The notes below the pieces were generated by a model. That model did not search any database and was not told the DNA's origin. It saw nothing but the letters and a program-made list of their open reading frames with translations. The position numbers and the translations under genes were made by a program. This document shows positions 1 to 6,136 of a DNA stretch of 6,157 nt, piece by piece. The stretch spans positions 1 through 6,157 of the forward strand of contig JAHEZB010000150.1 of NCBI GenBank assembly GCA_023251285.1, written 5' to 3'. The DNA is from Chitinophagaceae bacterium (GTDB lineage: Bacteria > Bacteroidota > Bacteroidia > Chitinophagales > Chitinophagaceae). Position 1 is the first letter of the stretch. Every line of letters begins with the position of its first letter.

Positions 1-1184
1 GCTACCACGTAATAAGAATCGGTCAATTGCCAATCTATCGGCACAATAGAAAAAGCAATTCCGGATAAACCACCAATCGTAAATTCAATTAAAAATGCAA
101 TAGCAAACATCATCGAAACCGTGAATTTTATTTTGCCTCCGTACATCGTCGCAATCCAGTTGAAAACTTTTACGCCTGTTGGAATACCAATGAGCATGCT
201 GCTTGCAGAGAAAAACGCATCCACCGTATTTCCCAACCCAACTGCAAACATGTGATGCGCCCAAACGCCAAAGGCAAGTAACGCAATTGCAACAGAAGAT
301 GCGGCAACAAATGCATAACCAAATATTGGCTTGCGCGAAAACACCGGAAATACTTCTGATAAAATTCCAAATGGTGGAAGGATAACAATATAAACTTCAG
401 GATGACCGAAGATCCAAAACAAATGTTGCCACAATAAAGCAGAGCCGCCATTTGCAGTATTAAAAAAATGAGCTTGAAATTGCCGGTCGAGCAAAAGCAT
501 TGCCAGCGCTGCATTTAAAGAAGGAAATGCGGCAATTAATAAAAAGGAATTTACAAAAACCATCCACACAAAAAGTGGAAGCATGTTCAGTTTCATTCCT
601 TTTACCCGATAATGCAAAATCGTAACTATCAGATTGATAGAAGTAGTTACACTTCCAATTCCGGTGAGTAATAAACCCATTGCATAATAATCAATGCCAT
701 TGCTGCTGGAATAATTTTTTTCATTCAAAGGCGCATAATTAAACCAGCCTGCATCGGGGCCACCACCTGCCAGAAAACTGAAGTACAACAACAAACCACC
801 AAAGAAAGTGATCCATAAACTAAACGAATTCATTCTTGGAAAAGCCATTTCATTTGCACCGATCATTAATGGGGTAAAATAAACTGCAAAGCCAAGCACA
901 GCAGGCATTGCAACCAAAAAGATCATGGTCGTTCCATGCATGGTAAAAATCTGATCGTATGCTTCCGGCGTCAAAAAATGATTTACAGGTTGTGCCAGTT
1001 GAATACGCATCAGCAGAGCTTCTGCACCACCAATTAAGAAGAATATAAGCGCAATGAGTAAATACATTATGCCAATCATTTTGTGATCGACAGAAGAGAT
1101 CCATTGCAACAAACCCTGATCAGAACTAACACCGATCCCCGGAAATGGCGAAGCTGGCTCAGGTATTTGTATAGATTGATTCAC
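1..1184 (-). CDS. ctaD: Cytochrome c oxidase subunit I (caa3/A-type), partial, 3' end off the window
   Basis: This is the heme-copper subunit of an aerobic terminal oxidase. In the inner membrane it reduces O2 to water and pumps protons. The 394 visible residues read without interruption. Landmarks are heme a ligand His83 (motif MHGTTM), the CuB/cross-link motif HPEVY at 261-265 (His261, Glu263, Tyr265), the CuB pair His310-His311, and the K-channel lysine Lys339 in IPTGVKVF. The frame ends at DSYYVV, just before the expected AHFHYV segment, so the second heme a ligand and the heme a3 ligand lie outside. The start is taken as GTG at 1184, 8 bases after the ctaC stop. It places the usual N-terminal motif (SSVDHKMIG) near residue 30; the first in-frame ATG, Met36, would cut into it. 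It is surely co-transcribed with ctaC. The D-channel entry position holds Glu112 instead of the usual Asp. The family call is very secure. Confidence 0.97.
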   Translation of the reverse strand, partial: MNQSIQIPEPASPFPGIGVSSDQGLLQWISSVDHKMIGIMYLLIALIFFLIGGAEALLMRIQLAQPVNHFLTPEAYDQIFTMHGTTMIFLVAMPAVLGFAVYFTPLMIGANEMAFPRMNSFSLWITFFGGLLLYFSFLAGGGPDAGWFNYAPLNEKNYSSSNGIDYYAMGLLLTGIGSVTTSINLIVTILHYRVKGMKLNMLPLFVWMVFVNSFLLIAAFPSLNAALAMLLLDRQFQAHFFNTANGGSALLWQHLFWIFGHPEVYIVILPPFGILSEVFPVFSRKPIFGYAFVAASSVAIALLAFGVWAHHMFAVGLGNTVDAFFSASSMLIGIPTGVKVFNWIATMYGGKIKFTVSMMFAIAFLIEFTIGGLSGIAFSIVPIDWQLTDSYYVV

Positions 1185-1192
1185 TTGTTTTT

Positions 1193-2164
1193 TTATTTTA
1201 ATAGTGATAAATAATGAACAATCGCATTCACCGTATCTTTTTCATATTTGAAATCAGGCATGTGTGCTCCTGGTTTTACCTGCTGCGGATGACTGATCCA
1301 TTTGTATAAATTCTCTTCATTATTTTTCATTAAACCTGTAAGTAATTCCTGGCGGCTTGCAAGATGCGTAAGATCGGGGCCAACATTTGAAGTGGCTGTT
1401 GTGCCTTGTATCCGATGGCAGCTTGCACAAGTTTGTGTTTCAAATATTTGCGAACCTTTTATTGCTACACTATCCGTTGGAACGACCGCATCCTTAGAAT
1501 TTTGTGCAAGCCAGTTTTGGAAATCATTTTCATTTTCTGCAATCACTTTAATTCGCATCCAGGCATGTTGAGCGCCGCAAAACTCACTGCATGCGCCGAT
1601 ATAATTTCCCGCTTTGTTTATATCCAGCCACAAATAATTATTTATTTTCGGCACCAGATCCATTTTATTTCCAAGCTGAGGAACCCACCAATCGTGAATC
1701 ACATCCGCAGAGCGCATTTCCATCAACAAATGTTTTCCAACGGGAAGATGAACTTCGTTAGCTGTAACGACATTCGCTTTGGGATAATCTACTTCCCACC
1801 ACCATTGATGGCCGGTAATAATAACATCTGGTTCTTTACCTGCAGGAACGGGTGAAGCAACGGCATGCATCGTGGTAAGGGATTGATAAAAAAACCAGAC
1901 AAGTAACAAAGCGGGTATTCCAATCATCAAAGCTTCTACTTTTTTATTTCCGGTTGTTTGTTTTGGCTCCCTTTCATCTCCTTTTTTTTCTTTAAATTTT
2001 ATGCAAATAAAAATGACGAGAAAACACACCAATAAAAGCATGCAACCTGCAGCGATGTTGAAATAATTAAACAGTTTATTTATTTTTTCTGCTTGGTAGG
2101 ATGTAGGATTTTCAACAGATTGCAACAGGATGATTTGAAGAAAATATGCAATTGAAATAAACAT
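1193..2164 (-). CDS. ctaC: Cytochrome c oxidase subunit II with fused C-terminal cytochrome c domain (caa3 type)
   Basis: This subunit takes electrons from a soluble donor or Complex III-like partner and passes them through CuA to subunit I. Its order along 323 residues is: hydrophobic N-terminus (about 3-14), membrane helices about 36-55 and 79-98, the aromatic electron-entry motif GHQWWWE (118-124), then the CuA cupredoxin domain. The CuA ligands are His157 (VIHDWWVP), Cys192, Glu194 (backbone), Cys196, His200 and Met203. A class I cytochrome c domain follows, with heme site CASCH (246-250) and probable axial Met302 (GAHMP). Length and fusion match caa3-type subunit II, common in Bacteroidota. 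The ATG at 2164 gives a normal N-terminus and has an A/T-rich upstream context without a Shine-Dalgarno sequence. A 390-base gap precedes it, so it probably heads the ctaC-ctaD operon. No ActDEF or SCO gene adjoins it upstream. Confidence 0.97.
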   Translation of the reverse strand: MFISIAYFLQIILLQSVENPTSYQAEKINKLFNYFNIAAGCMLLLVCFLVIFICIKFKEKKGDEREPKQTTGNKKVEALMIGIPALLLVWFFYQSLTTMHAVASPVPAGKEPDVIITGHQWWWEVDYPKANVVTANEVHLPVGKHLLMEMRSADVIHDWWVPQLGNKMDLVPKINNYLWLDINKAGNYIGACSEFCGAQHAWMRIKVIAENENDFQNWLAQNSKDAVVPTDSVAIKGSQIFETQTCASCHRIQGTTATSNVGPDLTHLASRQELLTGLMKNNEENLYKWISHPQQVKPGAHMPDFKYEKDTVNAIVHYLSLLK

Positions 2165-2554
2165 TTAAACTTCCATTTTTTTAAAATAAAAAAATTTTAT
2201 TTTCTAATCGTTGAGCCGCAGTGAACAAACCATGCCGGCAAAATTTTATTTTACAAAAATAATTTTATCTCAATTCCAGTCAGCTGAATCGAACGGTTTT
2301 CTAAAGGAATGGGTTCTATATCATTATATCAAAAACATCCGCAACACTGTTGTGACGCATAAGTTTTCGGATGCTTATTAAATCCAAATGTGAGTTTTTA
2401 AAAAGAATGAAAAACGAAAGCCCGCATTTTTAATCTTGTAAAGAAAAATCCAACCTCAAAGATTATGCCTCGTTAACATGAACAAGTAGATCCCCAGAAT
2501 GAAATCCAGGTTATTAGTTTATTTGCTGTTTGAAACAAAAGCTTACAAATATTA
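2165..2554. other. AT-rich intergenic region between the gluconate-type permease and ctaC
   Basis: No open frame here is longer than about 20 codons in a convincing context, and no RNA gene is recognisable. It should hold the 3' end of the permease transcript and the promoter and leader of ctaC. Visible structure: the 13-mer AAAATTTTATTTT occurs twice (2191-2203 and 2240-2252); CAACA-C-TGTTG forms an 11-base palindrome (2342-2352); a TAnnTTTG-like element faces ctaC (2254-2261). A weak hairpin lies at 2410-2431 (arms AAAAACG and CATTTTT, including one G-U pair when read as RNA on the minus strand). A short U-rich stretch follows it on that strand, so it could be a poor terminator for the permease gene. 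All of these are near chance level for such AT-rich DNA. Confidence 0.6.
2254..2261 (-). promoter_or_regulatory. Candidate -7 element (TAnnTTTG type) for ctaC-ctaD
   Basis: Read on the minus strand this is TATTTTTG, a full match to the Bacteroidota primary-sigma -7 consensus TAnnTTTG. It would give a leader of roughly 80-85 bases before the ctaC ATG. No clear TTG-type -33 element is present at the usual distance upstream, and such 8-mers are frequent in AT-rich DNA, so support is weak. Confidence 0.3.
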
Positions 2555-3877
2555 TTAGGAAATAAGATGATTTAAAATTAAAACCCCAACTAGTCCTGTA
2601 ACAGAAACAATTGTTTCCATGATTGTCCAGGTGAGAAAAGTTTGTTTGATAGTAAGATTAAAGTATTCTTTAAACAACCAGAACCCGCCGTCATTCACAT
2701 GAGAAAACATAAGGCTGCCCGCTCCAATAGAAAGCACCATTAATTCCGGATGAATATCCTGGTTAATGCCGAGAATCGGCAACATAATTCCCACAGTAGT
2801 CAGTCCGGCCACGGTTGCAGAACCAATGCAAACGCGGATGATAGCAGCGATCAGCCATCCTAAAATCAGCGGTGACAATTGCATGTCTTTTAACAGCTGA
2901 CCTATATAAACACTGACGCCGCCATCGCTCATCACCTGCATGAATATTCCTGACCCTGCAATAATTAAGAGTATCACCGAAATGCTTTTAAAAGCTTCTT
3001 CCAACTGCTTCATAATAGCCGGAATTTTTTTCCCCCTTCTCATTCCTAAAAAATAAATAGCCAGCAGAACCGAAAGCAACATCGCGATATTCGCGTCTCC
3101 AAGGAATGACATGATTTTCCCTAAAAAACCATCTGGCGAAACGAAGAATAAAATAATTGCTGTGAGTGCCAACAAAATTACCGGCATCAGCGCTGTTACC
3201 AAACTGATTCCAATTCCTGGTAATTGTTCTGCCGGCAATGGTTTTATCTGTAAAATATCAGCCGGTGGTTTTGGGTTAAATCTTTTAAGCGTTTTTGCAA
3301 AAAGTGGCCCTGCAAGTGAAATTGTTGGAATGGCAACGATGATTCCATAAATTAAAGTTTTGCTCATATCCGCATGTAATTGTTCTGCGATGGCAGTAGG
3401 GGAGGGATGCGGCGGTAAAAAGCCATGAGCTACTGAAAGTGCCGCCAACATGGGTATTCCGACATACAACAACGGTAAACGTGTAGTTGTTGCGATGGCA
3501 AAGATCAATGGAATAACGACTATGAAACCTGCAGTATAAAACAAAGGAATTCCAATAATTAATCCTGCAAGCGCCATTCCCCATTGAATGTTTTTTGTAC
3601 CAAAAATTTTTGTAAGAGAAGCAGTGATTTGTTGAGCAGCGCCACTGTCTGCCACTAGCTTTCCAAGCATCGCGCCAAATCCAAGAATAATAACCAGCGG
3701 CCCCAATGTATTTCCGATTCCTTTGGTGATGGAGCCTGAAATGCGGTGAATATCCATACCGACTGCAATACCTAAACCGATACTTACAAGAAGAAAGGAA
3801 ATGAATGTGTCAATTTTGAAAGTAACCACTAATATTATCAACACAAGAATAGCTGCGATGCAAAGCACTAAAGGCAT
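2555..3877 (-). CDS. gntP: GntP-family gluconate:H+ symporter (GntT/GntP-like sugar-acid permease)
   Basis: This is an inner-membrane proton symporter of the GntP family, which imports gluconate and related sugar acids (some members take D-serine or idonate). Its 440 residues are the usual length, almost entirely hydrophobic helices. Family signatures are GFGAMLGKLVADSG (66-79), LLYVGIPM (136-143) followed by GFLPPHPSPTA (152-162), GSATVAG in the C-terminal half, and HVNDGGFWLFKEYFNLT (393-409). From memory, the pattern closely follows E. coli GntT from end to end, including the N-terminal MPLV. One difference stands out: at 111-117, where GntT-like proteins have an FYEVG segment, this one has FYTAG, with Thr115 replacing the acidic residue, so the substrate may not be gluconate. 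ATG at 3877; no Shine-Dalgarno sequence. It stands alone: no gluconate kinase, dehydratase or GntR-type regulator is in the window. The symbol is a family name; substrate is unproven. Confidence 0.93.
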   Translation of the reverse strand: MPLVLCIAAILVLIILVVTFKIDTFISFLLVSIGLGIAVGMDIHRISGSITKGIGNTLGPLVIILGFGAMLGKLVADSGAAQQITASLTKIFGTKNIQWGMALAGLIIGIPLFYTAGFIVVIPLIFAIATTTRLPLLYVGIPMLAALSVAHGFLPPHPSPTAIAEQLHADMSKTLIYGIIVAIPTISLAGPLFAKTLKRFNPKPPADILQIKPLPAEQLPGIGISLVTALMPVILLALTAIILFFVSPDGFLGKIMSFLGDANIAMLLSVLLAIYFLGMRRGKKIPAIMKQLEEAFKSISVILLIIAGSGIFMQVMSDGGVSVYIGQLLKDMQLSPLILGWLIAAIIRVCIGSATVAGLTTVGIMLPILGINQDIHPELMVLSIGAGSLMFSHVNDGGFWLFKEYFNLTIKQTFLTWTIMETIVSVTGLVGVLILNHLIS

Positions 3878-4045
3878 AGATGAAAATTAGAATGACAGGA
3901 TCGTGTTTTATGGAGTTTAAAGATAACAGAAATTGTAAAGTTGACAGATGAAATAATTTTTCATAAAAGGACAAAATGAAGAATGAACTGGTTTTGCTTT
4001 AATTTTATTTATTTGAACTAAGGCCTCAGTAAACAAACAAATAAC
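3878..4045. other. Divergent intergenic region between the permease and the phosphatase
   Basis: These 168 bases must contain the promoters of two divergently transcribed genes. No full TAnnTTTG element faces either gene. Near matches are TATCTTTA on the minus strand (3918-3925, toward the permease) and TGGTTTTG on the plus strand (3989-3996, toward the phosphatase), neither with a well-spaced -33 TTG. The last 20 bases before the phosphatase ATG are A-rich (AAACAAACAAATAAC), typical of Bacteroidota start contexts without a Shine-Dalgarno sequence. Confidence 0.5.
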
Positions 4046-4540
4046 ATGAAAACTCTTTTACTAATTCGTCATGCAAAGAGCGGATGGGATGATGCATCAC
4101 TTTCTGATTTCGACAGAACGCTTACTGAACGCGGAAAATCAGATGCTAAGATGATGGCACAACGAATAAAAGAGCAATCAATTGATATAGATTCATTTGT
4201 TTCCAGTCCGGCTAAACGGGCGAAGAAAACCGCTAAAATTTTTATAAAAGAATTGAAAAAAAATGTAGAAGAGATGTTGTTGATACCGGACTTATATGAA
4301 GCTTCTGTTAATAATTTTTACTCAACCATCGAAAATTTAGAAGATACAAGAAATGTTGTTGCGGTTTTCGCTCATAATCCCGGAATTACCGAATTTGTAA
4401 ATTCACTGGAGTGCTCTCCGGTTTACAACATGCCTACCTGTGCTGTCTTTGCTTTGAAAATAAAAACTGATCATTGGAAGGATTTTCATCAAGCAGAAAA
4501 GCAATTTCTATTTTTTGATTATCCAAAAAACCAGGAATAA
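4046..4540 (+). CDS. sixA: SixA-like histidine phosphatase (phosphoglycerate mutase-like superfamily)
   Basis: This is a small cytosolic member of the histidine phosphatase superfamily. SixA of E. coli dephosphorylates phosphohistidine on signalling or phosphotransferase proteins; the substrate here is unknown. The 164 residues match the roughly 160-residue SixA size, a bare catalytic core without a signal peptide. Catalytic features are the N-terminal RHAKS motif (Arg8, nucleophile His9), followed by a DFDRTLTERG segment (21-30), Arg58 in SSPAKRA, Glu85 in DLYEA as the likely general acid, and His110 in FAHNPG. All core residues are present, so it should be active. ATG at 4046 directly starts the first beta strand (MKTLLLIRHAKS), leaving little doubt about the start. 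It is the only plus-strand gene: divergent from the gluconate-type permease and convergent with the ABC permease, hence probably monocistronic. The symbol reflects resemblance, not a demonstrated phosphohistidine substrate. Confidence 0.92.
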   Translation: MKTLLLIRHAKSGWDDASLSDFDRTLTERGKSDAKMMAQRIKEQSIDIDSFVSSPAKRAKKTAKIFIKELKKNVEEMLLIPDLYEASVNNFYSTIENLEDTRNVVAVFAHNPGITEFVNSLECSPVYNMPTCAVFALKIKTDHWKDFHQAEKQFLFFDYPKNQE

Positions 4541-4602
4541 TACTTTATTTGAAAATAATAATCTTCGTTATTTCTGTGTTTGCTCAGAACAAAAAGTATT
4601 AT
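4537..4602. repeat. 10-bp inverted repeat at the convergent gene junction (possible bidirectional terminator)
   Basis: The arms ATAATACTTT (4537-4546) and AAAGTATTAT (4593-4602) are perfect reverse complements, 46 bases apart. Each arm contains the stop codon of one of the two converging genes (phosphatase TAA at 4538-4540; permease TAA as tta at 4599-4601). Smaller AT-only inverted repeats lie in the loop, such as TTATTT-GA-AAATAA starting at 4547 minus a few bases. A long-loop, AT-rich stem is a poor classical terminator, but the position between convergent genes suits a shared 3'-end signal. Confidence 0.4.
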
Positions 4603-5681
4603 CCTCTTACATCCAATGCATCTCTTAAACCATTTCCCAAAAGATTAAACGCCAGAACCAAAATCATAATAGCAACGCCGGGAGCAAGTGCGAGTGCCGG
4701 ATTGTGTGTAATAATGAAATTATAATTTTCTTTCAACATCAATCCCCAGCTTGGCGTCGGCGGTTGAATACCAACTCCCAGGAAACTTAATCCGGCTTCG
4801 ATAATAATAGCGCTCGCAAAATTGGCAGCAGCAATTACAATCACCGGCCCGAGTACATTTGGCAGAATGTGACGAATGATAATGCGCATGTCTTTTAGAC
4901 CCAACGCTCTTGCAGCTTGTATATATTCCATTTCGCGCAAAGCCAAAACCTGTCCACGCACCACACGAGCGACACTGACCCACATCGTTAATCCAACCGC
5001 AATAAATATTTGCCAGAATCCTTTGCCCAGCGTAAGTGTGATTCCAAAAACCAACAGTAGCGTAGGCATACTCCAGATCACATTGATAAACCACATAATT
5101 ACATTATCTGTTTTGCCTCCATAATAACCGGCTGTTGCACCGAGAATAATTCCGATGGAAAGCGAAATGATCACGGTGATCAAGCCTACCGCAAGACTTA
5201 CACGTACACCAACGAGCAGACGGCTAAGAATATCCCGCCCAAAGGTATCGGTGCCCAACCAAAAAGTCTTTTTTTCAATATAGTCCTTCCCCGATAACTC
5301 ATTTTTTCCATAAGCCTGTTTTTCTTCCATTCCTTCATCAATGTACTTTTCAACGAAAACAGAATCTGCAGTTTCTTTGTAACTATTTATCGGTACATAT
5401 AAATATTTATCTTCAGCTCCAAATAGCAATCGCTGGAAGAATCCGGTTTCAGGAATCTTTTTTTCTTTTTTTACACGAATAAATAATTGGCTATATCCGG
5501 GTTTGCTTGCCATGATCTCCACTACCTGCCTGTCTGCATTTGGTGTGGAATCTTCTCCAAGGTAATAAGCAAAAATTCCGACCAGAAGCGAGAGGCAAAT
5601 AACGATCAAACCAACCATTGCGCCCTTGTTTTTTTTAAGTCTTCGCCAGGCATTTTGAGAAAAAGAAAAGGATTGTTGCAT
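4599..5681 (-). CDS. ABC transporter permease, DppC/OppC family (peptide/nickel type)
   Basis: This is one of the two membrane subunits of a binding-protein-dependent importer for peptides, nickel or similar solutes. The 360 residues start with a short OppC_N-like cytoplasmic segment (WRRLKKNKGAMVGL, 12-25) and helix 1 (about 22-41). A large periplasmic region of about 95 residues follows (43-137). Next is the family motif WLGTDTFGRDILSRLL (141-156), then five helices. The EAA-type loop that docks on the ATPase is at 252-275 (EYIQAARALGL to ILPN). The C-terminus ends normally in GNGLRDALDVRG. Related enterobacterial DppC/OppC proteins are about 300 residues; the insert accounts for the difference and resembles what I recall in Bacteroidota homologs. 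ATG at 5681 precedes the amphipathic start. No DppB, ATPase or binding-protein gene adjoins; the SMR gene lies 75 bases upstream on the same strand and may be co-transcribed. The transported substrate cannot be told. Confidence 0.95.
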   Translation of the reverse strand: MQQSFSFSQNAWRRLKKNKGAMVGLIVICLSLLVGIFAYYLGEDSTPNADRQVVEIMASKPGYSQLFIRVKKEKKIPETGFFQRLLFGAEDKYLYVPINSYKETADSVFVEKYIDEGMEEKQAYGKNELSGKDYIEKKTFWLGTDTFGRDILSRLLVGVRVSLAVGLITVIISLSIGIILGATAGYYGGKTDNVIMWFINVIWSMPTLLLVFGITLTLGKGFWQIFIAVGLTMWVSVARVVRGQVLALREMEYIQAARALGLKDMRIIIRHILPNVLGPVIVIAAANFASAIIIEAGLSFLGVGIQPPTPSWGLMLKENYNFIITHNPALALAPGVAIMILVLAFNLLGNGLRDALDVRG

Positions 5682-5715
5682 TGAAATAAAAATAGAGAAG
5701 TTTGGCGAATGTAGG

Positions 5716-5758
5716 AATCGTTTAAGGATTTTTTATAAAAGAAGTTTTAATAACGATT
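5716..5758. repeat. 7-bp inverted repeat between the SMR gene and the ABC permease gene
   Basis: AATCGTT (5716-5722) and AACGATT (5752-5758) are reverse complements with a 29-base loop that itself contains the perfect palindrome TTTTATAAAA (5731-5740). The right arm overlaps the SMR stop codon. It could be a weak terminator or processing site after the SMR gene, but the stem is short and AT-rich, and the 75-base gap would also allow read-through into the permease gene. Confidence 0.25.
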
Positions 5759-6083
5759 AATGAGATACAACTTTCAATCCGATGATGGAACAAATCAATG
5801 TACTGATGAAAAACAATCGCCAGAAATGAGCCGGTTCTTTAAAAACAAATATTCCTACAATCACTGTTCCGACAGCGCCGATGCCGGTCCACACTGCATA
5901 TGACGTTCCAATAGGTAATGTTTGTGTAGCCCGGTAAAGCAAATACATACTGATGGAAAGGCAAACAAAAAATCCGGCAATCCACCATGCTGCAGTTGTA
6001 CCGGATGATTCTTTTGCTTTGCCAAGGCAAGTGGCAAAGCCAGTTTCAAAAAATCCTGCTAAGATTAATATGATCCAGTTCAT
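5757..6083 (-). CDS. Small multidrug resistance (SMR) family transporter, SugE/Gdx-YkkD type
   Basis: This is a four-helix inner-membrane antiporter that swaps protons for small cations: guanidinium in the Gdx (SugE) branch, quaternary ammonium compounds in the Qac branch. Its 108 residues are the standard size. It shows the proton/substrate-coupling Glu13 in the first helix (AGFFE), a Ser at position 45 aligning with Gdx Ser42, and the third-helix motif GTSYAVWTGIGAVGT (59-73) with Tyr62 and Trp65. The C-terminal part (RLFFISTLICSIIGLK) resembles both SugE and YkkD, so I cannot separate these subtypes. Phe16 sits where Gdx proteins usually have Trp16. ATG at 6083 gives the typical MNWIILILAG opening. 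Only one SMR gene is visible, so it would act as a homodimer unless a partner lies beyond the right edge. No guanidine riboswitch is recognisable in the 74 bases upstream. Confidence 0.93.
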   Translation of the reverse strand: MNWIILILAGFFETGFATCLGKAKESSGTTAAWWIAGFFVCLSISMYLLYRATQTLPIGTSYAVWTGIGAVGTVIVGIFVFKEPAHFWRLFFISTLICSIIGLKVVSH

Positions 6084-6102
6084 GTTGATTCTAAGTTTTC
6101 AT

Positions 6103-6136
6103 AAAACAATTCCTATTGAAGAACGTAAATTGTTTT
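6103..6136. repeat. 9-bp inverted repeat in the leader of the SMR gene
   Basis: AAAACAATT (6103-6111) and AATTGTTTT (6128-6136) are perfect reverse complements around a 16-base loop, ending 19 bases before the SMR start codon. On the plus strand a T run (to 6138) follows, so it could terminate a plus-strand transcript. On the minus strand it is an AT-rich leader hairpin or a possible operator. Only one G-C pair is in the stem, so its stability is low. Confidence 0.35.

Noticed and set aside
170..514. Open frame of 114 codons on the minus strand overlapping ctaD
   Set aside because: It lies in a different frame of the same strand, while the ctaD frame through this stretch carries HPEVY and other invariant oxidase motifs. 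The alternative protein has no recognisable features.
850..1104. Possible frameshift near the ctaD start, because another minus-strand frame opens with ATG here
   Set aside because: The ctaD frame reads continuously from GTG at 1184 to position 1 with all expected motifs, so no frameshift is needed.
1406..1855. Plus-strand open frame of 149 codons antisense to ctaC
   Set aside because: It is fully antisense to the CuA and heme c coding region, its product resembles nothing known, and it is explained by codon constraint on the opposite strand.
2281..2320. tRNA-like stretch (AATCGAAC and GGGTTC) in the oxidase leader gap
   Set aside because: No acceptor stem, anticodon arm or CCA-like arrangement can be folded around it.
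3285..3584. Minus-strand open frame of 99 codons inside the GntP-family gene
   Set aside because: It is an out-of-frame shadow of the permease's conserved GFLPPHP region, with no start context or family signature.
3941..3969. TTGACA followed after 17 bases by TAAAAG, resembling a sigma70 promoter toward the phosphatase
   Set aside because: Bacteroidota primary sigma factors use TTG/TAnnTTTG instead, the -10 match is only 4 of 6, and AT-rich DNA gives such pairs often.
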